64,000 nucleotides of DNA from Planctomycetota bacterium. Lineage in GTDB: Bacteria > Planctomycetota > UBA1135 > GCA-002686595. The position numbers were made by a program, and so were the translations under genes. This document shows, one piece after another, positions 36,629 to 45,664 of the stretch; the stretch's first letter is position 1; each line of letters begins with the position of its first letter. Location: positions 149,152 through 213,151 of the forward strand of contig JADYYP010000081.1 of the NCBI GenBank assembly GCA_020853575.1. The letters run 5' to 3'. The notes under the pieces were generated by a model that worked only from the letters and a program-made list of their open reading frames with translations, had not been told where the DNA came from and made no database searches.

Positions 36629-37555
36629 TCAGCCGCGCGCGAGAGTGCCTTGGCGCGTGCCGCGGCGAGCGAGCTCGCGTTCGAGCCGCGCACGCACCTG
36701 ATTGGCATGCGGCGTCCAGCTCGGCGCGAGCAGGTCCTCCGCCCGGGCGTCGGCATGCAGCCGGTGCAGCGCCTGGTGGGGCGCCAAGCGCTCCACGAAA
36801 TCCGCGAGCCAGTCGACGTACTCGTCGAGCTCGAGCAACTCGACGCGTCCTTCGCGCCACCAGTGCGAGAGGATCGAGCGCCGCAGCACCATCAGTTGGT
36901 GGACCTTCACCCCGTCGACGCCACATTGCGCGAGCGTGTCGGCGGTCCGTCGCGCGCCCTCGCGGCCGTCTCCCGGCAAGCCCAGGATCGCATGACCGAC
37001 GGTGAGTAGGCCGCGACGCTGGGTGCGCGCGACCGCGTCGACGAAATCGCTCACCGTGTGCAAGCGGTTGATCTCGATCAAACGCGCGTCGTCGGCGCAC
37101 TCCAGGCCGAGCTCGACCCACACGGGAACGCGGCGATTCCAACGCTCGAGCACGTCGAGCGCGCCCTCGGGCAACGTGTCGGGCCGTGTCGCGACGCTGA
37201 CCGCGGCAACTCCACGACCCAGATGCGGTTCGACCGTCGCCAGCACGAGATCCAGGCGCTCGGGCTGCACGTAGGTGTTCGAGTAGCTCTGGAAGTAGGC
37301 CACCGCCGGGCCGGCGTTGTGCCGGCGCGCAATGCGAGCGAGCCCGCGCTCGAGTTGCAGCGCGAGCTCGTCGCCGCGGCGCATCGCGCCCGTTCCAGAG
37401 CCCTCGACGTCGCAGTACACACAGCCCCCGAAGCCCTTCGTTCCGTCGCGGTTGGGACACTGGGAGCCGGCGTCGAGCGCCACGCGGTGCAGCGGGCGAC
37501 CGAAGCGCTCGACGCTCCAGTCCAGGAACGTCCGGAAACGTGCCGCGCCCGTCAC
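36629..37555 (-). CDS. YtqA/TIGR01212-type radical SAM protein
   Basis: 308 residues from the GTG at 37555, chosen because it lies just after the upstream sulfatase stop and matches the usual N-terminus of the family. The cluster-binding block is LDAGSQCPNRDGTKGFGG followed by CVYC, the spaced Cx(n)CxxC of this group. Further family stretches are AYFQSYSNTYVQPERL, GLECADDARLIEINRLHT, GHAILGLPGDGREGARRTADTL and VHQLMVLR. The enzyme is elongator-like (Elp3-related), and some relatives are implicated in RNA modification; the substrate is unknown. It is co-oriented with, and 8 nt downstream of, the sulfatase-like gene. Confidence 0.9.
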   Translation of the reverse strand: MTGAARFRTFLDWSVERFGRPLHRVALDAGSQCPNRDGTKGFGGCVYCDVEGSGTGAMRRGDELALQLERGLARIARRHNAGPAVAYFQSYSNTYVQPERLDLVLATVEPHLGRGVAAVSVATRPDTLPEGALDVLERWNRRVPVWVELGLECADDARLIEINRLHTVSDFVDAVARTQRRGLLTVGHAILGLPGDGREGARRTADTLAQCGVDGVKVHQLMVLRRSILSHWWREGRVELLELDEYVDWLADFVERLAPHQALHRLHADARAEDLLAPSWTPHANQVRARLERELARRGTRQGTLARG

Positions 37556-37563
37556 CGGATTGC

Positions 37564-39495
37564 TCAGCGCACCGAGCTCGGCGCGGACGGTGGGCGATAC
37601 ACGCGGTTCTTGCGCAGCGCGCGGGCCGTGACCTGCACGGTGGCGAGCAGGCGCGTTTCCATCGCATCGAAGTCGGCTTGCGCTGCCCAGGTGCGCGTGC
37701 CCAGTCGCCGCTTCAGGTCGTGTTCCAGCCAGCCCTCGTCCTCGACGCGCAACACGATGTCGCCGCGCACGCACAGGGCGCCGTTGTCGTCTTCCGTGTC
37801 GGCGTCGAAGATCGAGCGACCGACGCCGGCATGGGGCGCGCTCCAACCGCACAGGTCCGCGATCGTCGGCAAGACGTCGAGCTGGCTGGTCACCTCGCGC
37901 GAGGTTCCCGGCGCCAGGCCGGGCGCGCAGATCAGTCCGAAGATGTGGTGGCGGTCTGGGCCGTCGGCGGTCGCCAAGTGCAGCGGAGAGCAGTGGTCGG
38001 CGATCAGCACCAGCACCGTGTTGTCGAGGTAGCCGGCGGCGCGCGCACTATCGATGAAGCGACCGAGCGCCGCGTCGGAGCCGTGCACCGAATTCCAGAA
38101 GCGGTGCTCGTCGCTGTCCTCGGGGTAGGGTCGCTCGGCTCCCAGCGGCGTCTGGTAGGGAACGTGGGTCGAGGTGGTGAACAGGAGCGCCGCGAAGGGC
38201 TCGTGCAGCACGCTCAGGCGCTCGTGCGCGACGCTGAACAGGTCGTCGTCCCAAGCGCCCCAGTCGGCCATAGGTTGCGCTCCATGGGCGGCGAGGATCG
38301 CGTTCTTGCCGAGGTAATCCTGGAAACCAGCCAGCGCGGCGATGGCGTCGATGCGGAACGAGTGCTCGGACGAGCCCTGCATCAAGAGCGTCGAATAGCC
38401 CTCGCTCTGCGCCAACCGGCCGAGGTAGGCGAGCTGCGACTGCTCGATGCCGCGGCCGAAGTACGGGAAGCCCGGCAGGGTGGGAAGGCCAGTGAGCACC
38501 GCGAGCAATCCGTGCGTGCTGCGTTGGCCTGCGGCGTAGCAGCGTGTCAGCAGCAGACCGCGCTCGGCCAGTGCGTCGACATTGGGCGTCACACCCAAGG
38601 GCGCTAGACCGTCGCGCACGCGGATCGCGTCGACCACCGACGCGTCCCAGCTCTCCAGCAGCACGACCAGCACGTTGAGGCGCTTGTTCGGTCCGGCGGA
38701 CTCTGTGCGCTGCAACGGATATTCGTCGTCGAGCACGCTGCCGGCGTCGACGCCGGCTTGCTCGCGCACGCTGGCGACCGCGGTTGTCCAGGGCATGAAC
38801 TCGGCGCGCGGGCCGGCGCGGTCGAGCATCGCGTGGGTCAGGCAGAACGCGCCGTTGAGCTCGAGGTATCCGCGCTGCACCGAACCGGAATCGAAGGCGT
38901 CGACAACTTGAAGCGGCTTGCCGGTGGCACCGCCGCGCGCGCACAGCACGAACAGCGGAACCGCGGCCAACGCGGCCCAACTGGGCAAATGCACGGGAGC
39001 GCGCGTCGCGTCCCAGCGCATCGCGCGCGACCAGCCCCAGGCCGCCGCGGCGAGCAGCGCCAGCACCGCCAGCGTCGCCGGTCTGTACTCGTCGCGGGCG
39101 ATCGAGAGCAGCAAAGCCGAATCGTCGAACACGCTCAGGGCCTCGTTGCCCAGGTGGCGGCCGACGAGGCCGAAGTACAGCACGTCGGCAGTCGAGATCA
39201 GGACCAGCAGCGCGAACGTCGCGAAGGACATCCATGCAGCCGCGGCGCGCACCGTCGGCTTGCGGGCCCATTCGAACGGCGCGATCAGTGCCGCGATCAT
39301 CGGCGCCAGTCCGATCGAGACGATCGAGGCGTCGAACACCAGTCCCTCGAGGAAGGCGAGCGCGATGTCGGCGCCGGAGAGCTCGTCGAACTCCGCTGGC
39401 CAACGCAGGAACAACGCCACGCGCGCCAGCAGGCACACGAGCATGTGCGCGCCGACGATCCAAGCCGGGCGGGTGAGATGGAAATGGGGGCGCAC
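37564..39495 (-). CDS. LtaS-like membrane sulfatase/phosphoethanolamine-type transferase
   Basis: 643 residues from a GTG start. Five membrane helices occupy roughly residues 10-200, followed by an extracytoplasmic alkaline-phosphatase-superfamily domain. The metal and nucleophile region is VVLLESWDASVV, then YAAGQRSTHGLLAVLTGLPT. The second metal-binding half reads VLIADHCSPLH and, further on, PDRHHIFGL. Architecture resembles lipoteichoic acid synthase and phosphoglycerol transferases (MdoB, LtaS). In a bacterium without teichoic acids the likely substrate is a periplasmic glycan or lipid headgroup. The expected Thr/Ser nucleophile falls in the RSTHG stretch. Confidence 0.88.
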   Translation of the reverse strand: MRPHFHLTRPAWIVGAHMLVCLLARVALFLRWPAEFDELSGADIALAFLEGLVFDASIVSIGLAPMIAALIAPFEWARKPTVRAAAAWMSFATFALLVLISTADVLYFGLVGRHLGNEALSVFDDSALLLSIARDEYRPATLAVLALLAAAAWGWSRAMRWDATRAPVHLPSWAALAAVPLFVLCARGGATGKPLQVVDAFDSGSVQRGYLELNGAFCLTHAMLDRAGPRAEFMPWTTAVASVREQAGVDAGSVLDDEYPLQRTESAGPNKRLNVLVVLLESWDASVVDAIRVRDGLAPLGVTPNVDALAERGLLLTRCYAAGQRSTHGLLAVLTGLPTLPGFPYFGRGIEQSQLAYLGRLAQSEGYSTLLMQGSSEHSFRIDAIAALAGFQDYLGKNAILAAHGAQPMADWGAWDDDLFSVAHERLSVLHEPFAALLFTTSTHVPYQTPLGAERPYPEDSDEHRFWNSVHGSDAALGRFIDSARAAGYLDNTVLVLIADHCSPLHLATADGPDRHHIFGLICAPGLAPGTSREVTSQLDVLPTIADLCGWSAPHAGVGRSIFDADTEDDNGALCVRGDIVLRVEDEGWLEHDLKRRLGTRTWAAQADFDAMETRLLATVQVTARALRKNRVYRPPSAPSSVR

Positions 39496-39610
39496 CAGGG
39501 TTGAGTTCGGGTTCGCGCGGCGATTCTGCGGGAGTGCGCGAGGCGAGGCAAGCCGCGCGCGCGCGGAGCGAGGTTATGCTCCGCACCCCGCGCGACGAGG
39601 TGCGCGACCC

Positions 39611-41527
39611 GTGGACATCCGACCGATCGTCATTGGCACCGCTGGGCACATCGACCACGGCAAGTCGAGCCTGGTCAAGGCGCTCACCGGCATCGACCCC
39701 GATCGCCTGAAGGAGGAGAAGGAGCGCGGGCTGACGATCGACCTCGGCTTCGCGCCGCTGCTCATGCCCGACGGTCGCACGGTGGGCATCATCGACGTGC
39801 CGGGGCACGAGCGCTTCGTGCGCAACATGGTCGCTGGCGCGACGGGCATCGACTTCGTGGTGCTGGTCGTCGCGGCCGACGATGGCGTCATGCCGCAAAC
39901 GCGCGAGCACCTCGACATCATGGGCCTGCTCGGCCAGCGTCGCGGGCTGGTGGCGCTCAACAAGGTCGACATGGTCGAGGCCGGGATGGTGGAACTCGCG
40001 GAAGAGGACGTGCGCGCGGCGCTCGCCGGCACGTTCCTCGAGGACGCTCCGATCGTGCGCGTCTCGGCCAAGACCGGGCTGGGATTGGAGCGCCTGCGCG
40101 AGTTGCTGCACACGTTGACGCTCGCGACGCCCCCGCGCTCGTCCGAGGGCGTGTTCCGCTTGCCGATCCAGCGCGTGTTCACCAAGCAAGGCTTCGGCAC
40201 CGTGATCACCGGCGTGCCGCTGTCGGGCGCGGTGCGCATCGGAGACACGCTCGAGATCCTGCCCGCGGGCGTGCGCGGCAAAGTGCGCGGGCTCCACGCC
40301 TATGGCAAGGCGACCGACGTGGCGCGCGCCGGCCACTCGACCGCGATCAACGTCTCCGACGTCGACATCGAGCAGGTGGTGCGCGGTTGCGTCGCTGCCA
40401 CGCCGGACTTCTTCAGCCCAGTGCGCATGGTGGCCGCGCGCCTGCGCGTGTTGCGCTCGCTCGAGCGGCCGGTCACCGATCGCATGGAGGTACGCCTGCA
40501 CACGGGCACGGCCGACCCACTGGGCGAACTGGTGTTGCTCGATCACGATCAGCTGCGACCGGGCGACGAAGGACTGGTGCAGATCCGCTTGAGCGAGCCA
40601 GTGATCTGCGCGCCGGGAGACGCCTTCATCCTGCGTTTGGCGTCGCCCTCGGTGACCCTCGGAGGCGGCGTGATCGTCGAGGAGAGTCGCCATCGCCTCA
40701 AGCGCTTCAAGGGCTTCGTGCTCGAGGAGCTGGCACGCCAGGCGGACGCGCTCGGCGATCCGAGCGCGTTGTTGGAGACGACTCTGGCGCGAGCGGGGGC
40801 CAGCCTGACCTCCGTTCCCGAGTTGGCCCAGGCAATCAAGCAGCCGCTGGCCGCGACGCAGGCGCTGCTCGACAAGCTCTACAGGGAGAGGCGCGCTCGC
40901 GCCATCGGACCCAAGCAGTCTTGGATCCACGCCGATCGACTCGAAGCCTCGTTGACCAAGGTGCGCTCGAGCTTGGCCCAGTGGTTCGGTGAGAATGCGA
41001 CTCGCCGTGTGATGGACGTGCTCGAGCTGCGCCGTGCAACAGAGTTCGAGCCCGAGTTCCTCGACGCGCTACTCGACGAGGAAGCGCGGCGCCAGCGCAT
41101 CGTGCGCGAGCCCGGTGGCCTGGTGCGACTGGCTGGGCGCGAGGTGAAGCTCGACGAGAGCTCCAGCGCGCTGCGCCAGAAACTGCTGGCGCTGCTCGAG
41201 GCCAAGCCGTTCCAGCCGCCGAGCATCGAGGAGCTGCCTGGGTTGTTGTCGGTCAATGCCAAGGATTGCGCGCGCATTCTCGCCGTGTGCTACGACGACG
41301 GAAGCGCGCAGAAGATCTCGAGCGAGTTCGCCATGGCGAGCAGCGCGGTCGAGCGCGTCAAGGCGCTGGTCGTCGCCAACTGTACGCGCCACGGGCATCT
41401 GGAGATTCCCGAGCTGCGCGACGAGCTCCAAACGTCACGCAAGTATCTGATCCCGCTGCTCGAGTACTTCGACGCCAAGGGAGTCACGACGCGTCTGGGC
41501 GCCAATCGGGTTCTGAAGAAGCGCTGA
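39611..41527 (+). CDS. selB: selenocysteine-specific elongation factor
   Basis: 638 residues from a GTG start. It delivers Sec-tRNA(Sec) to in-frame UGA codons with a SECIS element. The GTPase has G1 GTAGHIDHGKSS (9-20), G3 DVPGHE (62-67) and G4 NKVD (117-120). EF-Tu-like domains 2 and 3 follow (FGTVITGVPLSGAVRIGD), then a C-terminal series of winged helices (SSIEELPGL-type, ELRDELQTSRKYLIPLLEYFD), as in SelB. The ending GVTTRLGANRVLKK is typical. The gene implies a selenoprotein-making host. No selA, selD or tRNA-Sec is seen in this window. It is divergent from the sulfatase gene. Confidence 0.95.
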   Translation: MDIRPIVIGTAGHIDHGKSSLVKALTGIDPDRLKEEKERGLTIDLGFAPLLMPDGRTVGIIDVPGHERFVRNMVAGATGIDFVVLVVAADDGVMPQTREHLDIMGLLGQRRGLVALNKVDMVEAGMVELAEEDVRAALAGTFLEDAPIVRVSAKTGLGLERLRELLHTLTLATPPRSSEGVFRLPIQRVFTKQGFGTVITGVPLSGAVRIGDTLEILPAGVRGKVRGLHAYGKATDVARAGHSTAINVSDVDIEQVVRGCVAATPDFFSPVRMVAARLRVLRSLERPVTDRMEVRLHTGTADPLGELVLLDHDQLRPGDEGLVQIRLSEPVICAPGDAFILRLASPSVTLGGGVIVEESRHRLKRFKGFVLEELARQADALGDPSALLETTLARAGASLTSVPELAQAIKQPLAATQALLDKLYRERRARAIGPKQSWIHADRLEASLTKVRSSLAQWFGENATRRVMDVLELRRATEFEPEFLDALLDEEARRQRIVREPGGLVRLAGREVKLDESSSALRQKLLALLEAKPFQPPSIEELPGLLSVNAKDCARILAVCYDDGSAQKISSEFAMASSAVERVKALVVANCTRHGHLEIPELRDELQTSRKYLIPLLEYFDAKGVTTRLGANRVLKKR

Positions 41528-41549
41528 GGTCAGCGAGCGCCGCGCGCGT

Positions 41550-41569
41550 CCGCGCCCAAGGGTGCGCGG
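41550..41569. terminator. hairpin between convergent selB and cupin genes
   Basis: CCGCGC and GCGCGG form a 6-bp stem with further C/G pairing inside the 8-nt loop. It lies between the selB stop (41527) and the cupin stop (41574), where a bidirectional terminator would be expected. There is no strong T-run on either side. Confidence 0.38.
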
Positions 41570-41573
41570 GAAT

Positions 41574-41900
41574 TCAGAACGACTCGATGGGCTGCTGTAG
41601 CGTGACGAACACGAGCGCGCCGGAGGGTGAGCTCGGGCGGTGCACGCTGCCCGGTGCGTGGCGCACGTAGGTCAGGGGGCCGTAGCGCCGACCGCCGTCC
41701 TCGAGCTCGCCCTCGAGCACCAGATAGTGCTCACCCTGGGGATGCCGATGCGCGTCGTACACCGCCCCCGGCGCGAACTTGAGCAGCACCGCGGACTCAC
41801 CCGAAGCGGGCTCGAAGTAGAGTTTCTTCCAGTGCACTCCCGCGCACGGCGTCTCGCGCCACGGCAAGTGCGCGCCATCGACGAACAGACTGGTGTTCAT
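41574..41900 (-). CDS. ChrR-type cupin domain protein
   Basis: 108 residues from the ATG at 41900, which overlaps the stop of the upstream M28 gene by 3 nt. It is a single cupin barrel: KFAPGAVYDAHRHPQGEHYLVLEGELED supplies the metal-binding His-x-His...Glu set (H-R-H, then E and H), and GSVHRPSSPSGALVFVTL supplies the last histidine. ChrR-like anti-sigma cupins and small metal-dependent dioxygenases share this form. No sigma gene lies next to it, so an enzymatic or metal-sensing role is possible. Translational coupling to the peptidase is likely. Confidence 0.85.
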   Translation of the reverse strand: MNTSLFVDGAHLPWRETPCAGVHWKKLYFEPASGESAVLLKFAPGAVYDAHRHPQGEHYLVLEGELEDGGRRYGPLTYVRHAPGSVHRPSSPSGALVFVTLQQPIESF

Positions 41901-43297
41901 TTGAGTTCGCTGAGGTAGCGCAGCGAGCCGATCATGCCGACGCGCGCGCACCAGGCCATGTTCCATGGTTCCTTGTCGGTGGTGTTGGCCGGCGTGTCGC
42001 CCGCCGAGTGATAGTACAAGTCGTAGTCGACCGACACCGTCGGCGAGTCGCGCCACGATTCCCCGGGCATTCCGGGGGTGCGCTTGTGCTCGCCTTTCGT
42101 GCCCCAGGCGCTGGTGAACACCGAGACCGAAGGCACGCCGCCGTCGCGGAACTGCGCCGAGTCGCTGAACACGTAGCTGTCGGTCCCTCCCAGGCTCTTG
42201 TTGGTCGCCCAACGCGCCGGGAACGCGCCGGGCGCGCTGCTGTCGGCGGGCGCGTGGTCGCGCATCGTCGCCACCAGCGCGCGAACCAGCCCGGAGTTCG
42301 CGGGCAAGTCGTCGGGCTCGACGTTCACTTGGTCTGCGCCACTGCCGAATCCGGACTGGTCGTAGTTGATCACGCCCAGCACGCGCCCCTCCTTGGGGAC
42401 TCGCGTCGCGAGATAGTCGGCGGTCGAGCTGATCTCGCTGCCCCAGATCGCGAAGCGGATCTCGTGCGGCGGCGCGGGAACTTCGCCAGCCGTGATCGCG
42501 CGCTGCCAAGCACTGGCGATCTCGAGCACCGTGGCTACTCCGCTGGCGTTGTCGTCGGCTCCCGGCCCGGCCGAATCCGAGTCGCCGTGGGCGCAGAACA
42601 GGAAGTAGTCCGCGGACCAGGGCTGGCCTCCGCGCGCGCTCGGAATGCGAGCGAGCACCGTGCGCACCGGTGCTTTCCGCGTTTCGCCGTCGAGCTCGAA
42701 CGCCACGCGCACCCTGCTCCCTGCGGCGAGCCATTCGCGAAGCACTTTCGCGTCGGGGCTCGAAATCCCAAAGCACGGCTGCTTCGCTCCCTCGCGCAGT
42801 CGCCCGGGAATCGGCCACGAGCCATCGGCGTTGGTCGGCTTCTCGGCGAGCACCAGCGCCGCCGCGCTTTCGCCGCGTCCCGCGCGGTCGGTGAGCCACG
42901 CCACGCCCGCGCTCGACTGCAGCGCGAGCTCCGCCTCGCCCTTGGCGTCGGGCGAGTGCTGCCAGGGCCAAGCGGACGAAAGCGTGCGCGCCTGGTCCTC
43001 GGCGCCGACGCGCCATGCGCGCAAGGACCAACTCAGCGGTTGGTACGCGGTCCTCTCGGGCGCCTCGACGATGCGCACGTCGAGGCCCAGCTGGCGCAAC
43101 ACCTCGGCGTTGGCCTGTGCCGCGGCGTCTCCGGAGCGCGTCGCTCCCATGCGCGGGCCCAACGCAACCAGGTCGCGGACGCGCTGCTGCGCCCGCGCCG
43201 CGTCCACACCCTTGGCGAGCGCGAGCTCGACCTCGCGCGAGACCTGGGGCAGCGGAGGGAGTGTGAGCGCGGCGATCGCGAGCAGGGCTTGGGACAT
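41897..43297 (-). CDS. secreted M28-type peptidase with altered active-site glutamates
   Basis: 466 residues from the ATG at 43297. It has a short signal-like N-terminus (MSQALLAIAALTLPPLPQVS). M28 motifs are at H237 (AHGDSDSAG), D248 (GADDNASGV), D313 (INYDQSG) and H430 (YYHSAGDTPAN). The usual EE pair (catalytic base plus zinc ligand) reads GSEIS, so only one glutamate (E288) is kept. The enzyme may therefore be impaired, or may use a different residue. GGAATTC lies upstream. The N-terminal ~200 residues are variable. It is operonic with the downstream cupin gene. Confidence 0.86.
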   Translation of the reverse strand: MSQALLAIAALTLPPLPQVSREVELALAKGVDAARAQQRVRDLVALGPRMGATRSGDAAAQANAEVLRQLGLDVRIVEAPERTAYQPLSWSLRAWRVGAEDQARTLSSAWPWQHSPDAKGEAELALQSSAGVAWLTDRAGRGESAAALVLAEKPTNADGSWPIPGRLREGAKQPCFGISSPDAKVLREWLAAGSRVRVAFELDGETRKAPVRTVLARIPSARGGQPWSADYFLFCAHGDSDSAGPGADDNASGVATVLEIASAWQRAITAGEVPAPPHEIRFAIWGSEISSTADYLATRVPKEGRVLGVINYDQSGFGSGADQVNVEPDDLPANSGLVRALVATMRDHAPADSSAPGAFPARWATNKSLGGTDSYVFSDSAQFRDGGVPSVSVFTSAWGTKGEHKRTPGMPGESWRDSPTVSVDYDLYYHSAGDTPANTTDKEPWNMAWCARVGMIGSLRYLSELK

Positions 43298-43463
43298 GCG
43301 GGAGAATTCCTTTCCCGCGTCGATAGCGCCAGCCAGGCGCTCCGCGCAAGGGCGCGGAACGAACTTCCCGGTTGGGCTTCGGATCGCCAGCGCGCGGAGC
43401 CGAAGGAACGCCGTCAACTCCGGGGAGACGCACGTCCGGATTCCTCAAGACGAGCGAGCGAAA

Positions 43464-45512
43464 ATGACCGACTTCGACGACATCGGTGGACCGATCAACC
43501 GTCCTGCCAACAACGCACGGCGCTCGACGCCGGGCGAAGCGCTGGGCAACGAGCACACGCTCGACGCTGGGGCGACCGACTTCTTGGGCCTCAACCACGA
43601 CCTCGGCCACGCGCCGCAGGATCCGCTGCAGGATGCACCGCCGCCGAGTGCCGCGCAGGGCCTAGCCCAGGTCGCTCCGCAGCCATTCGCGATGGAGCAA
43701 GCTCCCGCAGCGCAGAGCTGGCTGCTCGAGATGCCGCACGAACCGGCGCCGGATGTCGCGCAGGCGGTGCAACTCGCCGCGGACGAACTTGCCCCCGCCG
43801 GGCCCGAGCTGGTTCCCGCCGCACACGAAGCGTCGTCGCTCCTCAACACCGCGTGGCAGGAGGGCGAGCGCAGACGTTCCAAGGCGCGCTGGATGGTGCC
43901 GGTCGCCGGTGGCGCAGCCTTGGCCGCGCTGGCGCTGGTCGGCTACCCGCGCTTCATCAAGGACCGCACGCCTGCTGCGGTCGATCCCGCGGGCACACAA
44001 CCGCATGCGACGGTCAGCGACCCCAGTCCGCTTCCGTCGGCCGCCGTTGCGCCCGATGCCGCAGACGTCGGTCCCGCCGAGGCCCCCGACTTGGCGCCGG
44101 TCGAGCCGCTCGAACCGGGCTATGAGCCGCTCGATGTCGTGCGCGAGCCCGAGTACGCAGCCTCGACGCCGCCCGCGATCGAAGAGGAGTCGACGCTTGC
44201 CAGTGAGCGCGAGGAAGTGCTGCGCGCGCCGCGCACGGCGCTCGAGGAGAACGGGCTCGTCGAAGTGGTGGATCCAGCGCGCGCCAAGGACATTCACGGC
44301 GAGTGTGGGGACTCCGCGGAAGGTTGGTGGAGCCCACTCGAGGTCGGGTCTGCGAGCGATCAGGTCGCCGCGGCCGCGGCGGAGGAACCGGCGCCCACGG
44401 ATGCGCTGGCTCTCGCGAAACCTGAGACGCTGGCGAGCGCGGAAGCGGAGCCGGCGTCGAATTCCACTCCACCCAGCGCTGCGGATGCGAATCCCGCTCG
44501 CGGCGAGCGCGGGCGCAAGAGCGAGCGCCGCGGGCGCGTGGCGCGCCCGGAGGCCGAGCCGCAGCCCGAGTCGGGCGCGGAAGCGGCCATCGCGAGCACC
44601 GCCCTCGAGCCTCGAGTTGCTCCTGCGGACCCGCTCGAGAGCGAGCCCGAGGCGCGCGACACTTTCCAGCCCGCGACGGCCGAGCCGAGTGCTTCGCCGG
44701 AGCCCGAGAGGGCGGCCCCGAGCGCGACGGAGTTGGAACCGCTGCCGGTTCCCACCGAACTCAGCACGCCGCTCGCGAGCGAGTCCGCGCCAACGCTAGT
44801 GGCGGACCCGCGACCGCCGAGTGTGCTCGCTCCAGGGCTGGCTCCGCTCGCGCCTTCGTTCGTCGGGGCCCCATGGTTCGCCGACGCACCCTCTTGGGTC
44901 ACTCCCGTATCCGTCGGCCCGCTCGCGCCTGAGTCAACGTGGATCGCGCTCGAGCCCACGGTCGCAGCGCAGTGCAGTGGCAACGAGCGTGTGACTGCGC
45001 TCTCGATCGACACCGTGCTGTTGCTCGACCACGTCGACGGCGTTGCGCGCGCGTCGCGCCTGGGCGGACCTACGATCGTCAGCGACGACGCCATCCCGTT
45101 CGGCTCGATCTCGTCCAAGACCAAGGTGCTGACTCCGACGGTGGGCAAGGTGCGCGCCGTGCTGCAGACAGGCGAGATCTTCGAAGGCAGCTTGTATGCG
45201 GTCGGCGAGGACTCGCTGTGGATCGACACGAGCTTCGGTCGCATGGGGCTGGCCGCGTCACGCGTGCGCAGCGTCGTGCGCATCGACCCCGCCAAGGGCG
45301 CGCCGGCACTGGGCGCCGCGGGTTCGCAGAACTCCGCGGGTCTCGAACGTGTTCGCATCAAGACCCCCGGGGGCACGCTCTACGGCAAGGTGATCGAGCG
45401 CGTCGGGGACACGGCCACCGTGATCACCGACGAGGGCGCGCGGCTCACGCTGCCGGCGAAGGACGTGGAACGGCTGGCCGAGGCTCCCAAGGTCCGCATC
45501 GGCGGCAACTGA
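43464..45512 (+). CDS. membrane-anchored Pro/Ala/Glu-rich protein with C-terminal beta domain
   Basis: 682 residues from the ATG at 43464. Residues 1 to ~145 are polar and low in complexity, and then comes one membrane segment (about 146-165, VPVAGGAALAALALVGYP). A long, acidic Pro/Ala/Glu-rich stretch (about 170-460) follows. The C-terminal ~180 residues form a beta-rich domain with two related SH3/Sm-like segments (KVRAVLQTGEIFEGSLYAVG and RVRIKTPGGTLYGKVIERVG). No enzyme motif is present. I infer an envelope-spanning structural protein. It starts about 170 nt from the divergent peptidase gene. Confidence 0.72.
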   Translation: MTDFDDIGGPINRPANNARRSTPGEALGNEHTLDAGATDFLGLNHDLGHAPQDPLQDAPPPSAAQGLAQVAPQPFAMEQAPAAQSWLLEMPHEPAPDVAQAVQLAADELAPAGPELVPAAHEASSLLNTAWQEGERRRSKARWMVPVAGGAALAALALVGYPRFIKDRTPAAVDPAGTQPHATVSDPSPLPSAAVAPDAADVGPAEAPDLAPVEPLEPGYEPLDVVREPEYAASTPPAIEEESTLASEREEVLRAPRTALEENGLVEVVDPARAKDIHGECGDSAEGWWSPLEVGSASDQVAAAAAEEPAPTDALALAKPETLASAEAEPASNSTPPSAADANPARGERGRKSERRGRVARPEAEPQPESGAEAAIASTALEPRVAPADPLESEPEARDTFQPATAEPSASPEPERAAPSATELEPLPVPTELSTPLASESAPTLVADPRPPSVLAPGLAPLAPSFVGAPWFADAPSWVTPVSVGPLAPESTWIALEPTVAAQCSGNERVTALSIDTVLLLDHVDGVARASRLGGPTIVSDDAIPFGSISSKTKVLTPTVGKVRAVLQTGEIFEGSLYAVGEDSLWIDTSFGRMGLAASRVRSVVRIDPAKGAPALGAAGSQNSAGLERVRIKTPGGTLYGKVIERVGDTATVITDEGARLTLPAKDVERLAEAPKVRIGGN

Positions 45513-45632
45513 GCCCGCGGCAAAGCTGGTCGCGCGCTCCCGTCGCCACTGTGCGCCGTGGGGCGCGCGCGGCTTTCACCGATCGCCGGGAAAGCGTCGG
45601 TAGGGCAAGCGTCGCAGCCTGGCTATTCTGTT

Positions 45633-45659
45633 CCACGGGTCCATTGCACGGACCCGTGG
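45633..45659 (+). promoter_or_regulatory. 10-bp dyad/hairpin immediately upstream of the HEAT-VWA start codon
   Basis: CCACGGGTCC and GGACCCGTGG form a perfect 10-bp stem with a 7-nt loop that ends 5 nt before the ATG at 45665. A possible -10 (TATTCT, 45624-45629) lies directly before it. It could be an operator around the transcription start or an mRNA hairpin masking the start region; no Shine-Dalgarno is visible outside it. Confidence 0.42.
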
Positions 45660-45664
45660 GAACC

